The notes beneath the pieces are model-generated. The model searched no databases. It was not told the DNA's origin and saw only the letters and a list, made by a program, of their open reading frames with translations. From the NCBI GenBank assembly GCA_964403935.1, contig CAYOIB010000106.1:1-7195 (forward strand): a stretch of DNA of 7,195 nucleotides, read 5' to 3'. Of this stretch, positions 1-6,349 are shown piece after piece (position 1 is the first letter of the stretch; every line of letters starts with the position of its first letter). The translations under genes and the position numbers were made by a program. Source of the stretch: SLLG01 sp964403935. GTDB lineage: Bacteria > Verrucomicrobiota > Verrucomicrobiia > Opitutales > Oceanipulchritudinaceae.

Positions 1-4
1 AAAA

Positions 5-359
5 TGGTGGAGGTGGCGGGAGTTGAACCCGCGTCCCGAGGGGTTTAGTGCGGTGCGTCTACAGGCTTAGCTTGTCTATTGAAGGTTCGCTTCGGGACTG
101 CGGACGAGCACGCCACCCCGTTGCTATCGACCTGTAAGTTACGGCGTATTCCCGGTCGCCCGGAATGCGCTATACCCGCTAAACGTCAGGTTCCCCCTCA
201 GCGGGTGTCGGGAGGTTCCTGTCACGGACTTTAATTAAGCCGCGAGTGCGTATTCTTGTTCGCCAGTTAATGGCTTGGTGGATATTGATAAGGAGCCAAC
301 CACCATCTCCTGCCTGCAACACCACATGCCATCCCAAGGTCGAATTCCGGAACACCCCC
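5..359 (-). ncRNA. ssrA: transfer-messenger RNA (tmRNA), complete one-piece form
   Basis: tmRNA rescues ribosomes stalled on broken mRNAs: it is charged with alanine, enters the A site with SmpB, and adds a degradation tag. Read on the minus strand, the 5' end GGGGGTG (353-359) pairs with CACCTCC (9-15), followed by discriminator A (8) and an encoded CCA (5-7). The third pair is G.U, the G3.U70 element recognised by alanyl-tRNA synthetase. The T arm is GCGGG-TTCAACT-CCCGC, and the 5' segment TTCCGGAATTCGAC matches the conserved tmRNA D-like region. A plausible pseudoknot 1 is formed by 277-281 with 300-304 and 271-274 with 295-298, just before the tag frame. The length of about 355 nt is normal for one-piece tmRNA. 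Four T residues follow the CCA on the minus strand; any terminator lies outside the window. The mature ends are inferred from the acceptor pairing. Confidence 0.96.
235..264 (-). other. tmRNA proteolysis-tag reading frame (probable tag GEQEYALAA)
   Basis: This is the mRNA-like part of tmRNA. Read on the minus strand from 264, the codons GGC GAA CAA GAA TAC GCA CTC GCG GCT give GEQEYALAA, then TAA (235-237); a further TTAA follows out of frame. The hydrophobic ending ALAA is the signal read by ClpXP-type proteases. The resume codon is inferred as GGC because it lies 6 nt after the proposed pseudoknot 1, and because a nine-residue Gly-starting tag resembles the known Deinococcus tag GNQNYALAA. 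The frame stays open upstream (…TKPLT), so a longer tag cannot be excluded from sequence alone. Confidence 0.75.
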
Positions 360-371
360 AAATTCGAACCC

Positions 372-392
372 TGAAGCCATGCGGCGGCTTCA
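372..392 (-). other. hairpin in the tmRNA precursor leader
   Basis: A perfect 7-bp stem, TGAAGCC (372-378) with GGCTTCA (386-392), encloses a 7-nt loop. It lies 12 bases upstream of the mature tmRNA 5' end and downstream of the candidate promoter, so it would be in the precursor leader removed by RNase P. No function is shown. It could help present the precursor or be incidental. Confidence 0.4.
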
Positions 393-412
393 AAGAACAT
401 CGAAGGTTGGAG

Positions 413-440
413 ACTCTAGGTTGGATTCTATTCCTGTCAA
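413..440 (-). promoter_or_regulatory. candidate sigma70-type promoter of ssrA
   Basis: On the minus strand there is an exact TTGACA -35 box (435-440), a 16-nt spacer and a TAGAGT -10 box (413-418; 4 of 6 to consensus). The predicted start near 406 gives a leader of about 47 nt before the mature tmRNA 5' end. A strong constitutive promoter is what an abundant RNA such as tmRNA needs. It lies between the PepSY-like gene and ssrA, so tmRNA is probably transcribed independently. Confidence 0.6.
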
Positions 441-483
441 TCGTACCACGACAGATTAAACGACGAACAAAGTCCCCAAGGGG

Positions 484-750
484 TCAGTCCATATCGACGT
501 CAAGAATCTTGCCTTCAGCGGAGACATCGACCTCGAGCCGAATTTCCTTGTACTGAATTCTGACTTCATAGCTGGTCCGCCCGTTGTCGGAATCCATCTC
601 CACCGCCGTGATGGTGGCTGTTGGGAAATATTCATCAAGCACCCGGACCACTGCAGGCGGGAGCTGATCTTCCGGAATCGCCCGATCGGCGGACGCGAAT
701 GGAATACAGATGAAGGAGGCAAGAAGCACAAATAGGAATCGGAGTTTCAT
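484..750 (-). CDS. small secreted PepSY-like domain protein
   Basis: An 88-residue exported protein. The ATG at 750 is chosen because it begins a clean signal peptide: MKLR, a hydrophobic core (about residues 5-18), then a likely signal peptidase I site after ASA (residue 21). An in-frame TTG at 786 would only add residues in front of the signal. The mature part has the PepSY-like pattern: a helix starting at QLPPAVVRVLDEYFP, then TITAVEMDSD, then strands YEVRIQY, LEVDVSAEG and KILDVDMD. PepSY and PepSY-like domains are small periplasmic or extracytoplasmic modules, several linked to protease inhibition, but the role here is unknown. No convincing Shine-Dalgarno precedes the ATG and no clear terminator follows the stop. 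It is followed by the ssrA promoter and preceded by the helicase terminator, so it is probably monocistronic. Confidence 0.75.
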   Translation of the reverse strand: MKLRFLFVLLASFICIPFASADRAIPEDQLPPAVVRVLDEYFPTATITAVEMDSDNGRTSYEVRIQYKEIRLEVDVSAEGKILDVDMD

Positions 751-861
751 AGACGGAAAACTATCCGGGATCTCCGGGATTTGCAAGTCCAGGCTCTTTC
801 CATCTGCAGGCGGGCGATCACCGATCCGGGCCCCTGCTTTGAATCCGGGGAAAGACGCAAC

Positions 862-892
862 AAAAAGCCGGTCGCGTGGGCACGACCGGCTT
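862..892 (-). terminator. Rho-independent terminator of the helicase gene
   Basis: The minus-strand transcript forms a 10-bp perfect GC-rich stem (883-892 with 865-874) with an 8-nt loop. The right arm runs directly into a T run (862-866). It starts 26 nt beyond the stop codon of the DEAD-box helicase gene, so it ends that transcript and separates it from the PepSY-like gene. The arm is flanked by A residues on the other side only, so it is not strongly bidirectional. Confidence 0.9.
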
Positions 893-917
893 CATGAAAG
901 ACATTGAACTGGGTCAC

Positions 918-2213
918 TTACCGGCGGCGGCCGCCACGACCGAAGCTCCGGGTGTTGCCTGATGCTGAAGCTCTTGAAGGCCCACCCCTCGATCCCTGAC
1001 GCCCGGAACTTCCCTGTCCCTGATGGCGTCCCTGGGGACGGAAAACCGTCCGTCCGGGGATCGGAGGATCGATGGCGAAGGGATGATTCGCAAGAATAGG
1101 AACGTCTGTCCGGATCAGCTTCTCGATGTCGCGCAGGTAGGCGCGCTCGTCCGGCTCACAGAAGGCAATCGCCTTGCCGTCTGCCCCGGCGCGAGCCGTG
1201 CGGCCGATACGGTGCACGTAAGATTCGGGTTCATTTGGAATGTCGTAATTGATGACCAGGGAGATGCCTTTGACATCAATCCCCCGTGCCGCGATATCCG
1301 TCGCCACAAGAACCCGTATCTCACCGGAACGAAACTGCTCCAGAGCCCGTTCCCGGGCGGACTGCGACTTGTTCCCGTGAATCGCCTCAGATCGGACTCC
1401 ATTCAGGGCCAGGTGCTTGACCAGCTTGTTCGACCCGTGCTTGGTCCGGGAAAAGACGAGGACCAAGCCTTCACCATGCTCTCCAAGGGTGTGGATGAGC
1501 AATTTGGCCTTATTCGTGCGGTCAACGTGGCAGACATGTTGCTCGATGCGTTCGGCCGTGGTCGATACTGGCGTCACATCCACACGAACAGGATTGCGCA
1601 ACAGCGTTGCTGCAATCTGACGAATCGGCTCCGGCATGGTGGCCGAAAAAAGAAGAGACTGCCGCCGTGGCGGTAACTTGGCGATGACGCGCTTCACATC
1701 GGGCGCAAAGCCCATGTCGAGCATGCGGTCGGCTTCATCGAGAACGAAGGTCTGCAAGTCATCGAAGGCGACGTGCCGCTGGTTCATCAGATCGATCAAC
1801 CGGCCCGGCGTCGCGATGACAACATCGACCCCGCCACTCAAGGCCCGGACTTGCGGGTTCTGCCCGACACCGCCAAAAATGACAGCGTAGCGAATCTTCA
1901 GGTACTTGCCATAGCTGGCAAAGCTTTCCCCGATTTGCGAGGCGAGCTCACGCGTTGGGGTCAGAATCAGAACCCGTGGGCGTCCCGGAGCGCGTGTCCT
2001 GGGCTCACCTGCCAACTGATGCAGAATGGGCAGGGCAAAGGCCGCCGTCTTGCCCGTTCCGGTTTGGGCGCAGCCCACCAGATCGCGACCTTCCAGAAGG
2101 TAAGGAATTGTCTGCGCCTGAATCGGCGAAGGCTGGGTGTAGTTTTTTTCAACAAGGGCGCGTTGAATCGGCGGAGCCAGATTCAATGCGCTGAAGGACG
2201 TAACTTCAGTCAT
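918..2213 (-). CDS. rhlE: DEAD-box ATP-dependent RNA helicase, RhlE type
   Basis: A 431-residue cytoplasmic RNA helicase that unwinds short RNA duplexes with ATP, acting in ribosome assembly or RNA turnover. All DEAD-box motifs are present in order: Q motif (F7, PSPIQ 28-32), Walker A AQTGTGKT (49-56), Ia PTRELA (86-91), GG (114-115), Ib TPGR (135-138), II DEAD (159-162), III SAT (190-192), IV VLVFSRT (251-257), V ATDIAARGID (304-313) and VI HRIGRTARAG (334-343). After residue 380 the tail is basic and rich in Gly, Arg, Ser and Gln, ending FGRGGRRR. Such tails bind RNA non-specifically and are usual in RhlE proteins. Start ATG at 2213 gives a standard N terminus, though no good Shine-Dalgarno is visible. 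A strong terminator follows. The RhlE label rests on motif style and length; the DEAD-box assignment itself is certain. Confidence 0.93.
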   Translation of the reverse strand: MTEVTSFSALNLAPPIQRALVEKNYTQPSPIQAQTIPYLLEGRDLVGCAQTGTGKTAAFALPILHQLAGEPRTRAPGRPRVLILTPTRELASQIGESFASYGKYLKIRYAVIFGGVGQNPQVRALSGGVDVVIATPGRLIDLMNQRHVAFDDLQTFVLDEADRMLDMGFAPDVKRVIAKLPPRRQSLLFSATMPEPIRQIAATLLRNPVRVDVTPVSTTAERIEQHVCHVDRTNKAKLLIHTLGEHGEGLVLVFSRTKHGSNKLVKHLALNGVRSEAIHGNKSQSARERALEQFRSGEIRVLVATDIAARGIDVKGISLVINYDIPNEPESYVHRIGRTARAGADGKAIAFCEPDERAYLRDIEKLIRTDVPILANHPFAIDPPIPGRTVFRPQGRHQGQGSSGRQGSRGGPSRASASGNTRSFGRGGRRR

Positions 2214-2443
2214 AACTCAGTGATGCCCGCCATGCAGGCACGGGCTTTATCTTTTCGATCCCGCTAATCCGCGGGGGGATTCTCCAAGACGGAGGGCTCG
2301 ATGATTGAGAGAAAGCCTCTGAACAGTCTCTCATCGAAAAGACGCCCGAAAGGGTTGAGTAACCAAAGAAACGAGCCAAACAGAGCGCGGTCAATTTCCT
2401 CAACTGGGAGCACGCTCGTCGGTGGATGACCGAAATGCAACGC
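2214..2443 (-). promoter_or_regulatory. intergenic region, probable structured leader of the helicase gene
   Basis: This 230-bp gap between the AsmA-like stop and the helicase start has no convincing gene; a 65-codon minus-strand frame (2206-2403) has no family features. Three hairpins are visible. One at 2225-2245 (GCCCG with CGGGC plus an inner GCC/GGC, loop atgca) sits just upstream of the start codon. A second at 2260-2275 pairs CCCGC with GCGGG. A third at 2298-2337 pairs GAGAGA with TCTCTC and TCGAT with ATCGA around a 4-nt bulge. A possible promoter has -35 TTGACC (2389-2394) but a poor -10 TTTCTT (2366-2371). No terminator follows the AsmA-like gene, so readthrough is possible. Confidence 0.35.
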
Positions 2444-5407
2444 CTAATTTTCCCGCGGTGCCAAGAGCCCCGGGAGAAGAGATTGGGCGGACCCCATGAG
2501 CGTATTCATCAGAAGGGAGCTGGGGTTCCCCAACGAACCTTCAATTGGGAAGGTCGGCCCCTGAAGGTAGCCGAGGTCATCCGGTGTGCTGCTCTTCAAC
2601 TGCCGTCCCTCGCGCAGGGCATCGGCCAACTGCCCCTTTGCAGAAAGCTCGAAGTTCAGGCTCAAAGGCAGGTCCAGAAGATCGACCCCTTCGTGATGTT
2701 CGATGCGCCCACCGCCGCGAATACGTGTCTCACGGCTCACCAGATCAAATTCCCGCAGAACAATATCGAGGTCCGCGGCGCGCTCTACCCGAAAAATGAC
2801 GCGATCGTAAGGAACCTCCCGCAATTGGTCCAACACAAGCTGAGCCCAACGCAACTCGCGGACATTGCCCATCAGAGCGCCAAGCAAATTGGATGCTGTA
2901 CTCGCTATCTGGGTCCGTTCACCAAGTGGCCGGAGAACCCCAGCACTGGCGGATTCCAGCTGAAAACTTCCCTGAAGGCGTTCCCCGATCCGAGCCAGGT
3001 TGGCTGCCGTCGAGCCAAACTCCCCGTTAACATCAAAGGTACCCTCCAAGATCCCGGGCTGCTCCCCTCCCGGCGGACGCAGAAAGGGCGTCACATCAAA
3101 ATCGCGCACCGAAAGGCCACCCTCGAGGACGTAGGGCATGGCACGGCGCGAATCATCAAAGCGAAGACTGGCGCTCAGATCAAGGGGGGCCTCACCACTC
3201 GCACCCGTCATCTTGACCGTCACCTTGCGCCCTTGCTCAACCGTTGCCTCGGCACGAAAATCCTGGATCGCTGTCTCTCCGAGAATAAGGCGCTGAATGG
3301 ATGCCACCGCACGACCGTCTAAACCTTCCCAAAGGGGCGCCGTATCCGGCTCGTCCGATACCTCCACCGGTTCTGCCGCTGTTTCGGGAAGCACGGCCAA
3401 CAAGGGCTGCCATTCCTCCACATCCAGAACATCAAGCGTGAGTTCCGCCTGAAATTCGAATAACTGCCCGCTATCGGCCTCCCCGCCCGCTGCCGTGAAG
3501 TTGCCCGAGGTCGTCGTTCCGGGTCCTGTCAGAGTGATGCCTGACACCAATTGAAATCGATGGGTGGGCTGAACAATGAGTTCGGGCTCCAGACGAATGG
3601 AATAAGGTCGGCCCTGATAGCCGCCAGGCCGCAGGTCCCGAATATGCACCAGACCCTTGGCCCGAACAACCGCCTCAAGTGTGCCCTGCAGCTCGAGCCT
3701 CATCATGCCACTCTGAACCCCGGGCCCGGCACTCGCGGAAAAAACCGGAAGCATCGAAACACGGGCCAGGTCTGCATCCCCCCGGAACTCAAAGGTGCCA
3801 TCATTGAATGTATTGAAATCGCGGATGACCGCTCCACCCGATCCCGCAAACAGCCGCCCATCCGGACCACTTACCCGCAGATCCTTGAGCTCAACAGTGG
3901 CTTCTTCCTCCCCCGACCATTCCATCCGGGGCGTCATCCGCACCTCAATACCCGAAACAAGCAGTTGCTCACCTTGTTGGAGTCGAAATTCAGCGACACC
4001 CACAGGTGCAGTTGCCCGCAATTCAAGACGCTTCTGATTGACGGCGATCACCGCCTCAGTGGGCAGCGTAAAGCCACTCACATTGTAACCTTCCATAAAC
4101 GGCTCCAACAACTGCAGTGGAAAACGCTCCATGCGGAGCCTCAGGACATCTCCACTCAACCCATCCAAGCCCAGATCCTCCGCCTCAAGCTGAATCTCAA
4201 AAGGCCGCACCACGGCGAGAGAAAGCAACTCGGATGAATCCTGCTGAAAGAGCCGCCCCTGCATCTCATTCACCTGGACAAGTTCAGGATCGTAATGAAG
4301 CGCGATACGTGTGGAAACCCGCAGCGGCTCAAATCCTGCCAAGCCCTCCCCAAGGCGGGAAAGCTCGGTGAGAGAAGCGTCCAGGTCCAGATTGAAGCGA
4401 CCCTCCGAACGCGCTGGGGAGAAGGCAAAGGCCGCCTGCCCGCCCGCCACGATCACAGGAAGATTCGCCACGGAGAGAAATTCATTCAGGTCCCCATCGG
4501 CGATAGCCACACGGGCCGTCCCTTCCAACCTCTGCGACGAACGGATCCATTCGGCCTCACCCCGAAGAAGCGGTGTCTCCACCCGCTCTCGGGAGGCCAG
4601 AATCGTGTAGCGCTCCCCACGGGGAGTGGGTCCCACTTCAAAACTCACCTCCACCTCGATCGGATCGGGGGCCCCCCTTTCCAACCCGGCAATGCGAAGA
4701 TGCCCGGCCATCGCCTCAAGCCCGCCTCCGGGAGCCTGCACGACATCCAAGCTCAACGAGACCTCGCCCTCACTCAGCGCCATGCGGGGCGACGGCATCT
4801 GCCCGGTGAGCACTGCCTCCATCCGACCCATCGCCCCCGGTGCCCAATCCTCCATCGTCACGCCCAACTCCAGTCGATCGCCCTCCGGCATGAGCACGAC
4901 GCCATCCACCTCAACTTTGCCAATCACAAGCCGGTAGCCTTCCTTCTGGCTCTCTGCCAGGATACCCTCAAAACTGTCCCAATCACGTTCCGCATGCCCT
5001 CGCGCACTCTCCCCTGCCCTACGATCTTGATCCGACGACGGAGCCCCGAAGGCGTGAGCGAAGCCTGCGCCCCCCTCCGAAGACAAGTCGACCAATAAGT
5101 TCTCAACCGACAATTCAGCCAGGCGAAACTCCTTTCTGAACAGGCCCCAAGGAGAATAGCGCAGGCGGACGGACCCCACATTGACGCCGTCCATACCCAC
5201 CATGATCGAGAGGTTTCGGATCTCGCCGCCGCCCAAGGTCAATCGAAAATAGTCCGCCTCTGCCCGCACCCCGGGCCGATCGTTCAAAGCCCCTAAAACA
5301 ACCTGCTTCTGCAGGCCGGCACTGAAGTAAAATACCAGAAGAATCGTCAGCGCGACAGCGGCGAGCGCGGCAACAAGCAACAAGAATATTTTGATAAAGG
5401 TCTTCAT
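2444..5407 (-). CDS. AsmA-like membrane-anchored envelope protein
   Basis: A 987-residue protein with one N-terminal membrane anchor (about residues 4-28, after MKTFIK) and the rest predicted on the periplasmic side. The layout fits AsmA-family proteins: an N-terminal segment describing R-A-E-A-D-YFRLTLGGGEIRNLSI and LRYSPWGLF…LAELSVENLLVDL, a long middle of amphipathic beta strands, and a C-terminal AsmA-like part with GGGRIEHHEGVDLLDLPLSL followed by GPTFPIEGSLGNPSS. AsmA/TamB-type proteins form elongated beta-rich grooves bridging the inner and outer membranes and are linked to lipid transport and outer-membrane homeostasis. No enzymatic motif is seen or expected. A loop rich in charged residues (about 115-145, EDRRAG-like) follows the first domain. 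The ATG at 5407 directly starts the anchor. The gene stands alone on its transcript upstream of rhlE. Substrate and exact subfamily cannot be told from sequence. Confidence 0.82.
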   Translation of the reverse strand: MKTFIKIFLLLVAALAAVALTILLVFYFSAGLQKQVVLGALNDRPGVRAEADYFRLTLGGGEIRNLSIMVGMDGVNVGSVRLRYSPWGLFRKEFRLAELSVENLLVDLSSEGGAGFAHAFGAPSSDQDRRAGESARGHAERDWDSFEGILAESQKEGYRLVIGKVEVDGVVLMPEGDRLELGVTMEDWAPGAMGRMEAVLTGQMPSPRMALSEGEVSLSLDVVQAPGGGLEAMAGHLRIAGLERGAPDPIEVEVSFEVGPTPRGERYTILASRERVETPLLRGEAEWIRSSQRLEGTARVAIADGDLNEFLSVANLPVIVAGGQAAFAFSPARSEGRFNLDLDASLTELSRLGEGLAGFEPLRVSTRIALHYDPELVQVNEMQGRLFQQDSSELLSLAVVRPFEIQLEAEDLGLDGLSGDVLRLRMERFPLQLLEPFMEGYNVSGFTLPTEAVIAVNQKRLELRATAPVGVAEFRLQQGEQLLVSGIEVRMTPRMEWSGEEEATVELKDLRVSGPDGRLFAGSGGAVIRDFNTFNDGTFEFRGDADLARVSMLPVFSASAGPGVQSGMMRLELQGTLEAVVRAKGLVHIRDLRPGGYQGRPYSIRLEPELIVQPTHRFQLVSGITLTGPGTTTSGNFTAAGGEADSGQLFEFQAELTLDVLDVEEWQPLLAVLPETAAEPVEVSDEPDTAPLWEGLDGRAVASIQRLILGETAIQDFRAEATVEQGRKVTVKMTGASGEAPLDLSASLRFDDSRRAMPYVLEGGLSVRDFDVTPFLRPPGGEQPGILEGTFDVNGEFGSTAANLARIGERLQGSFQLESASAGVLRPLGERTQIASTASNLLGALMGNVRELRWAQLVLDQLREVPYDRVIFRVERAADLDIVLREFDLVSRETRIRGGGRIEHHEGVDLLDLPLSLNFELSAKGQLADALREGRQLKSSTPDDLGYLQGPTFPIEGSLGNPSSLLMNTLMGSAQSLLPGLLAPREN

Positions 5408-5412
5408 AATTT

Positions 5413-5424
5413 ATCGGTCCCGAT
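5413..5424. repeat. short inverted repeat in the AsmA-like gene leader
   Basis: ATCGG (5413-5417) and CCGAT (5420-5424) are perfect inverted arms separated by 2 bases. It lies 5 bases upstream of the AsmA-like start codon, between the candidate promoter and the ATG. On the mRNA it overlaps the only purine-rich stretch (GGGA), so it could be an operator half-site pair or could limit ribosome access. The short arms make chance a real alternative. Confidence 0.35.
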
Positions 5425-5444
5425 CAGAGCATCTACCACTCAGG

Positions 5445-5472
5445 AATACAGGGAAAAGAAGGAACAAGGCAA
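5445..5472 (-). promoter_or_regulatory. candidate promoter of the AsmA-like gene
   Basis: On the minus strand, -35 TTGCCT (5467-5472; 4 of 6), a 16-nt spacer and -10 TGTATT (5445-5450; 4 of 6) would start transcription near 5438, giving a leader of about 31 nt before the ATG at 5407. The match is moderate, but the position is right and no better candidate is seen close to the gene. Confidence 0.35.
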
Positions 5473-5482
5473 CGATTCACGC

Positions 5483-5560
5483 ATGAATATCGCAACAATC
5501 ATGCCCGCCTCCCCACTGTCACTCGTTTTCTCCGCCTGGTTCAGTGAGTGGCTCGGTTAG
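5483..5560 (+). CDS. possible 25-residue hydrophobic peptide (doubtful)
   Basis: ATG at 5483 to TAG at 5558 encodes 25 residues with a largely hydrophobic, Trp-containing C-terminal half (SPLSLVFSAWFSEWLG). A purine-rich stretch AAGAAGGAACAAGG ends about 15 bases upstream, which is too far for a good ribosome binding site. It would be divergent from the AsmA-like gene and the only plus-strand gene here. A chance reading frame is the more likely explanation. Confidence 0.12.
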   Translation: MNIATIMPASPLSLVFSAWFSEWLG

Positions 5561-5621
5561 TGGGACAGGGAGCGCCGCCTCACATCGCATGCCATGCATG
5601 CCGAAAGGTCGGCGGCAACCG

Positions 5622-5723
5622 TCAATCAAGGGCGTTGCCAAAAAAGTCATACACTTTCTTCCAAAGGCTTTCGAGCATACGGAAGTCGACCGCCCGGCCG
5701 CTTTGGAATTCAAGTTCCGTCAT
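5622..5723 (-). CDS. possible small protein of 33 residues, unknown function
   Basis: ATG at 5723 to TGA at 5622-5624 encodes 33 residues beginning MTELEFQSGRAVDFRMLESL and continuing WKKVYDFFGNALD. The start is preceded by GGAGAGG with a 9-nt spacer, the best Shine-Dalgarno match I see in the window. The peptide is rich in alternating charged and aromatic or aliphatic residues and could form an amphipathic helix (about residues 13-33). It has no signal peptide or membrane segment. Another ATG 5 bases upstream reads only five codons. I do not recognise the sequence. It sits in the 545-bp gap, downstream of the tautomerase gene on the same strand. It may be a genuine small gene or a chance frame with a good ribosome site. 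Confidence 0.35.
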   Translation of the reverse strand: MTELEFQSGRAVDFRMLESLWKKVYDFFGNALD

Positions 5724-5885
5724 CCATACTATCCTCTCCGCAAGTCCGGCTCTGTCCCTGTCCAACTACCGGAGCCACCTCATATCGAACAAAGCGAGAA
5801 TGCGGGTAGCAAGACAGGAAAGAGTCCTAGAATCTGGAGGTTCCGCAAGCGGTCGAACGGATAGGTTTGAGTGCCAGCCGATAGC

Positions 5886-5917
5886 CTGCGATCCATCGAT
5901 CTATCGACTCATCGATC
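5886..5917. repeat. imperfect 8-bp tandem repeat, four units
   Basis: Four consecutive 8-mers, CTGCGATC, CATCGATC, TATCGACT and CATCGATC, share an ATCGA-type core at a strict 8-base period; units 2 and 4 are identical and unit 1 matches 6 of 8. It lies about 35 bases beyond the tautomerase stop codon, in noncoding DNA. It could be a slippage-prone minisatellite or a cluster of protein-binding half-sites; nothing distinguishes these here. Confidence 0.6.
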
Positions 5918-5925
5918 CCTCCATA

Positions 5926-5951
5926 CCACGAATCGTGGCGGACAAACCGCC
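5926..5951 (-). terminator. hairpin pair after the tautomerase gene, possible weak terminator
   Basis: Directly after the tautomerase stop codon the minus-strand transcript can form GGCGG-TTTGT-CCGCC (5937-5951), overlapping by two bases a second hairpin, CCACG-ATT-CGTGG (5926-5938). The two are mutually exclusive at the shared bases. No T run follows either, so this is not a canonical intrinsic terminator; it may instead stabilise the mRNA 3' end or act with Rho. Confidence 0.35.
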
Positions 5952-5952
5952 T

Positions 5953-6342
5953 TCACCCTTCGACCTTATAAGGCAGTATCAACTCGTCTCCAGGCACTCC
6001 ACGAATTCCCCAATTTGCCCGCGGACTCTCATGGATCGTAATCTCAACATCCTGCGGCATGATTCCCAAGGCGGACTCAAAGCGCCTGAAAATGCCCCGG
6101 ATCAATTCCTTTTTCACCTCTTTCGGACGCCCCGCGAACATGCTGATCTCGATGATCGTATATTGCATGCTTCGATCCGGAGGATGAATGAAATCCTCGT
6201 CGTCCAAGGCGACAAAGCGATGGAAGCGCTTATCCGGCGGCAAGCCTAAAGCGGAGACGACACACTCATGAAGAACATCAGAGAGTGCTTGCTTCTTGCC
6301 GACGAGATTGGACCGACGGCTATAGATTAGAACTTGAGCCAT
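5953..6342 (-). CDS. tautomerase superfamily protein lacking the catalytic Pro
   Basis: A 129-residue cytoplasmic protein of the 4-oxalocrotonate tautomerase superfamily, the longer subgroup with the conserved blocks KRFHRF (38-43), DEDFIHPPDRS (48-58), YTIIEISMFAGR (61-72) and ESPRANWGIRGVPGDEL (105-121). Family members fold as beta-alpha-beta units and use an N-terminal Pro, exposed after Met removal, as the general base for keto-enol tautomerisation. Here residue 2 is Ala (MAQVLIYS), so classical Pro-1 chemistry is not expected. I recall MAQ-type starts in this subgroup, so the loss is probably ancestral rather than damage. The start at 6342 is fixed by a TGA stop two codons upstream in the same frame. 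The ribosome site GAAGGAAG lies rather far upstream (13 nt). Substrate unknown. Confidence 0.85.
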   Translation of the reverse strand: MAQVLIYSRRSNLVGKKQALSDVLHECVVSALGLPPDKRFHRFVALDDEDFIHPPDRSMQYTIIEISMFAGRPKEVKKELIRGIFRRFESALGIMPQDVEITIHESPRANWGIRGVPGDELILPYKVEG

Positions 6343-6349
6343 AAGTCAT
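6320..6349 (-). other. overlapping 9-codon mini-ORF at the tautomerase start
   Basis: An ATG at 6347-6349 lies seven bases upstream of the tautomerase ATG in another frame and reads MTYGSSSNL before TAG (6320-6322), so it overlaps the tautomerase start codon. The purine stretch GAAGGAAG is 6 nt from this ATG, the optimal spacing, but 13 nt from the tautomerase ATG. The same purines form the 3' arm of a 5-bp hairpin (CCTTC with GAAGG, 6359-6373). Together this looks like a possible translational control element, but no regulation is shown. Confidence 0.25.

Larger units (their letters stand above)
5408..5952. other. 545-bp gap without a conventional gene
   Basis: No long reading frame here resembles a known protein. 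Frames running across it on the plus strand continue antisense through the tautomerase gene and look like shadows. What it does hold: an inverted repeat and candidate promoter for the AsmA-like gene (5413-5472), a 25-codon plus-strand frame (5483-5560), an imperfect 12-nt duplication (5540-5551 and 5552-5563, 9 of 12 identical), a 33-codon minus-strand frame with a ribosome binding site (5622-5723), an 8-bp tandem repeat (5886-5917) and two overlapping hairpins (5926-5951). The length is unusual for an otherwise compact window and may hide a small gene, an RNA or a decayed gene. Confidence 0.6.

Noticed and set aside
179..400. 73-codon minus-strand frame covering the tmRNA 5' half
   Set aside because: The DNA is fully explained by tmRNA structure; only the short tag frame is translated, and it is in another frame.
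471..486. CCCC-AA-GGGG at the end of the PepSY-like gene as a terminator
   Set aside because: The stem is only 4 bp with a 2-base loop, it overlaps the stop codon, and no T run follows.
2426..3322. 298-codon and other long plus-strand frames opposite the AsmA-like gene
   Set aside because: They are antisense shadows in GC-rich coding DNA, rich in Arg, Pro, Gln and His, with no recognisable domains.
5540..5563. Imperfect 12-nt duplication as a meaningful repeat
   Set aside because: Two copies with three mismatches in 12 bases is too weak to separate from chance.
5548..6249. 233-codon plus-strand reading frame
   Set aside because: Its second half is antisense to the tautomerase gene and its first half crosses the noncoding gap; the composition is unlike a folded protein and no ribosome site is evident.
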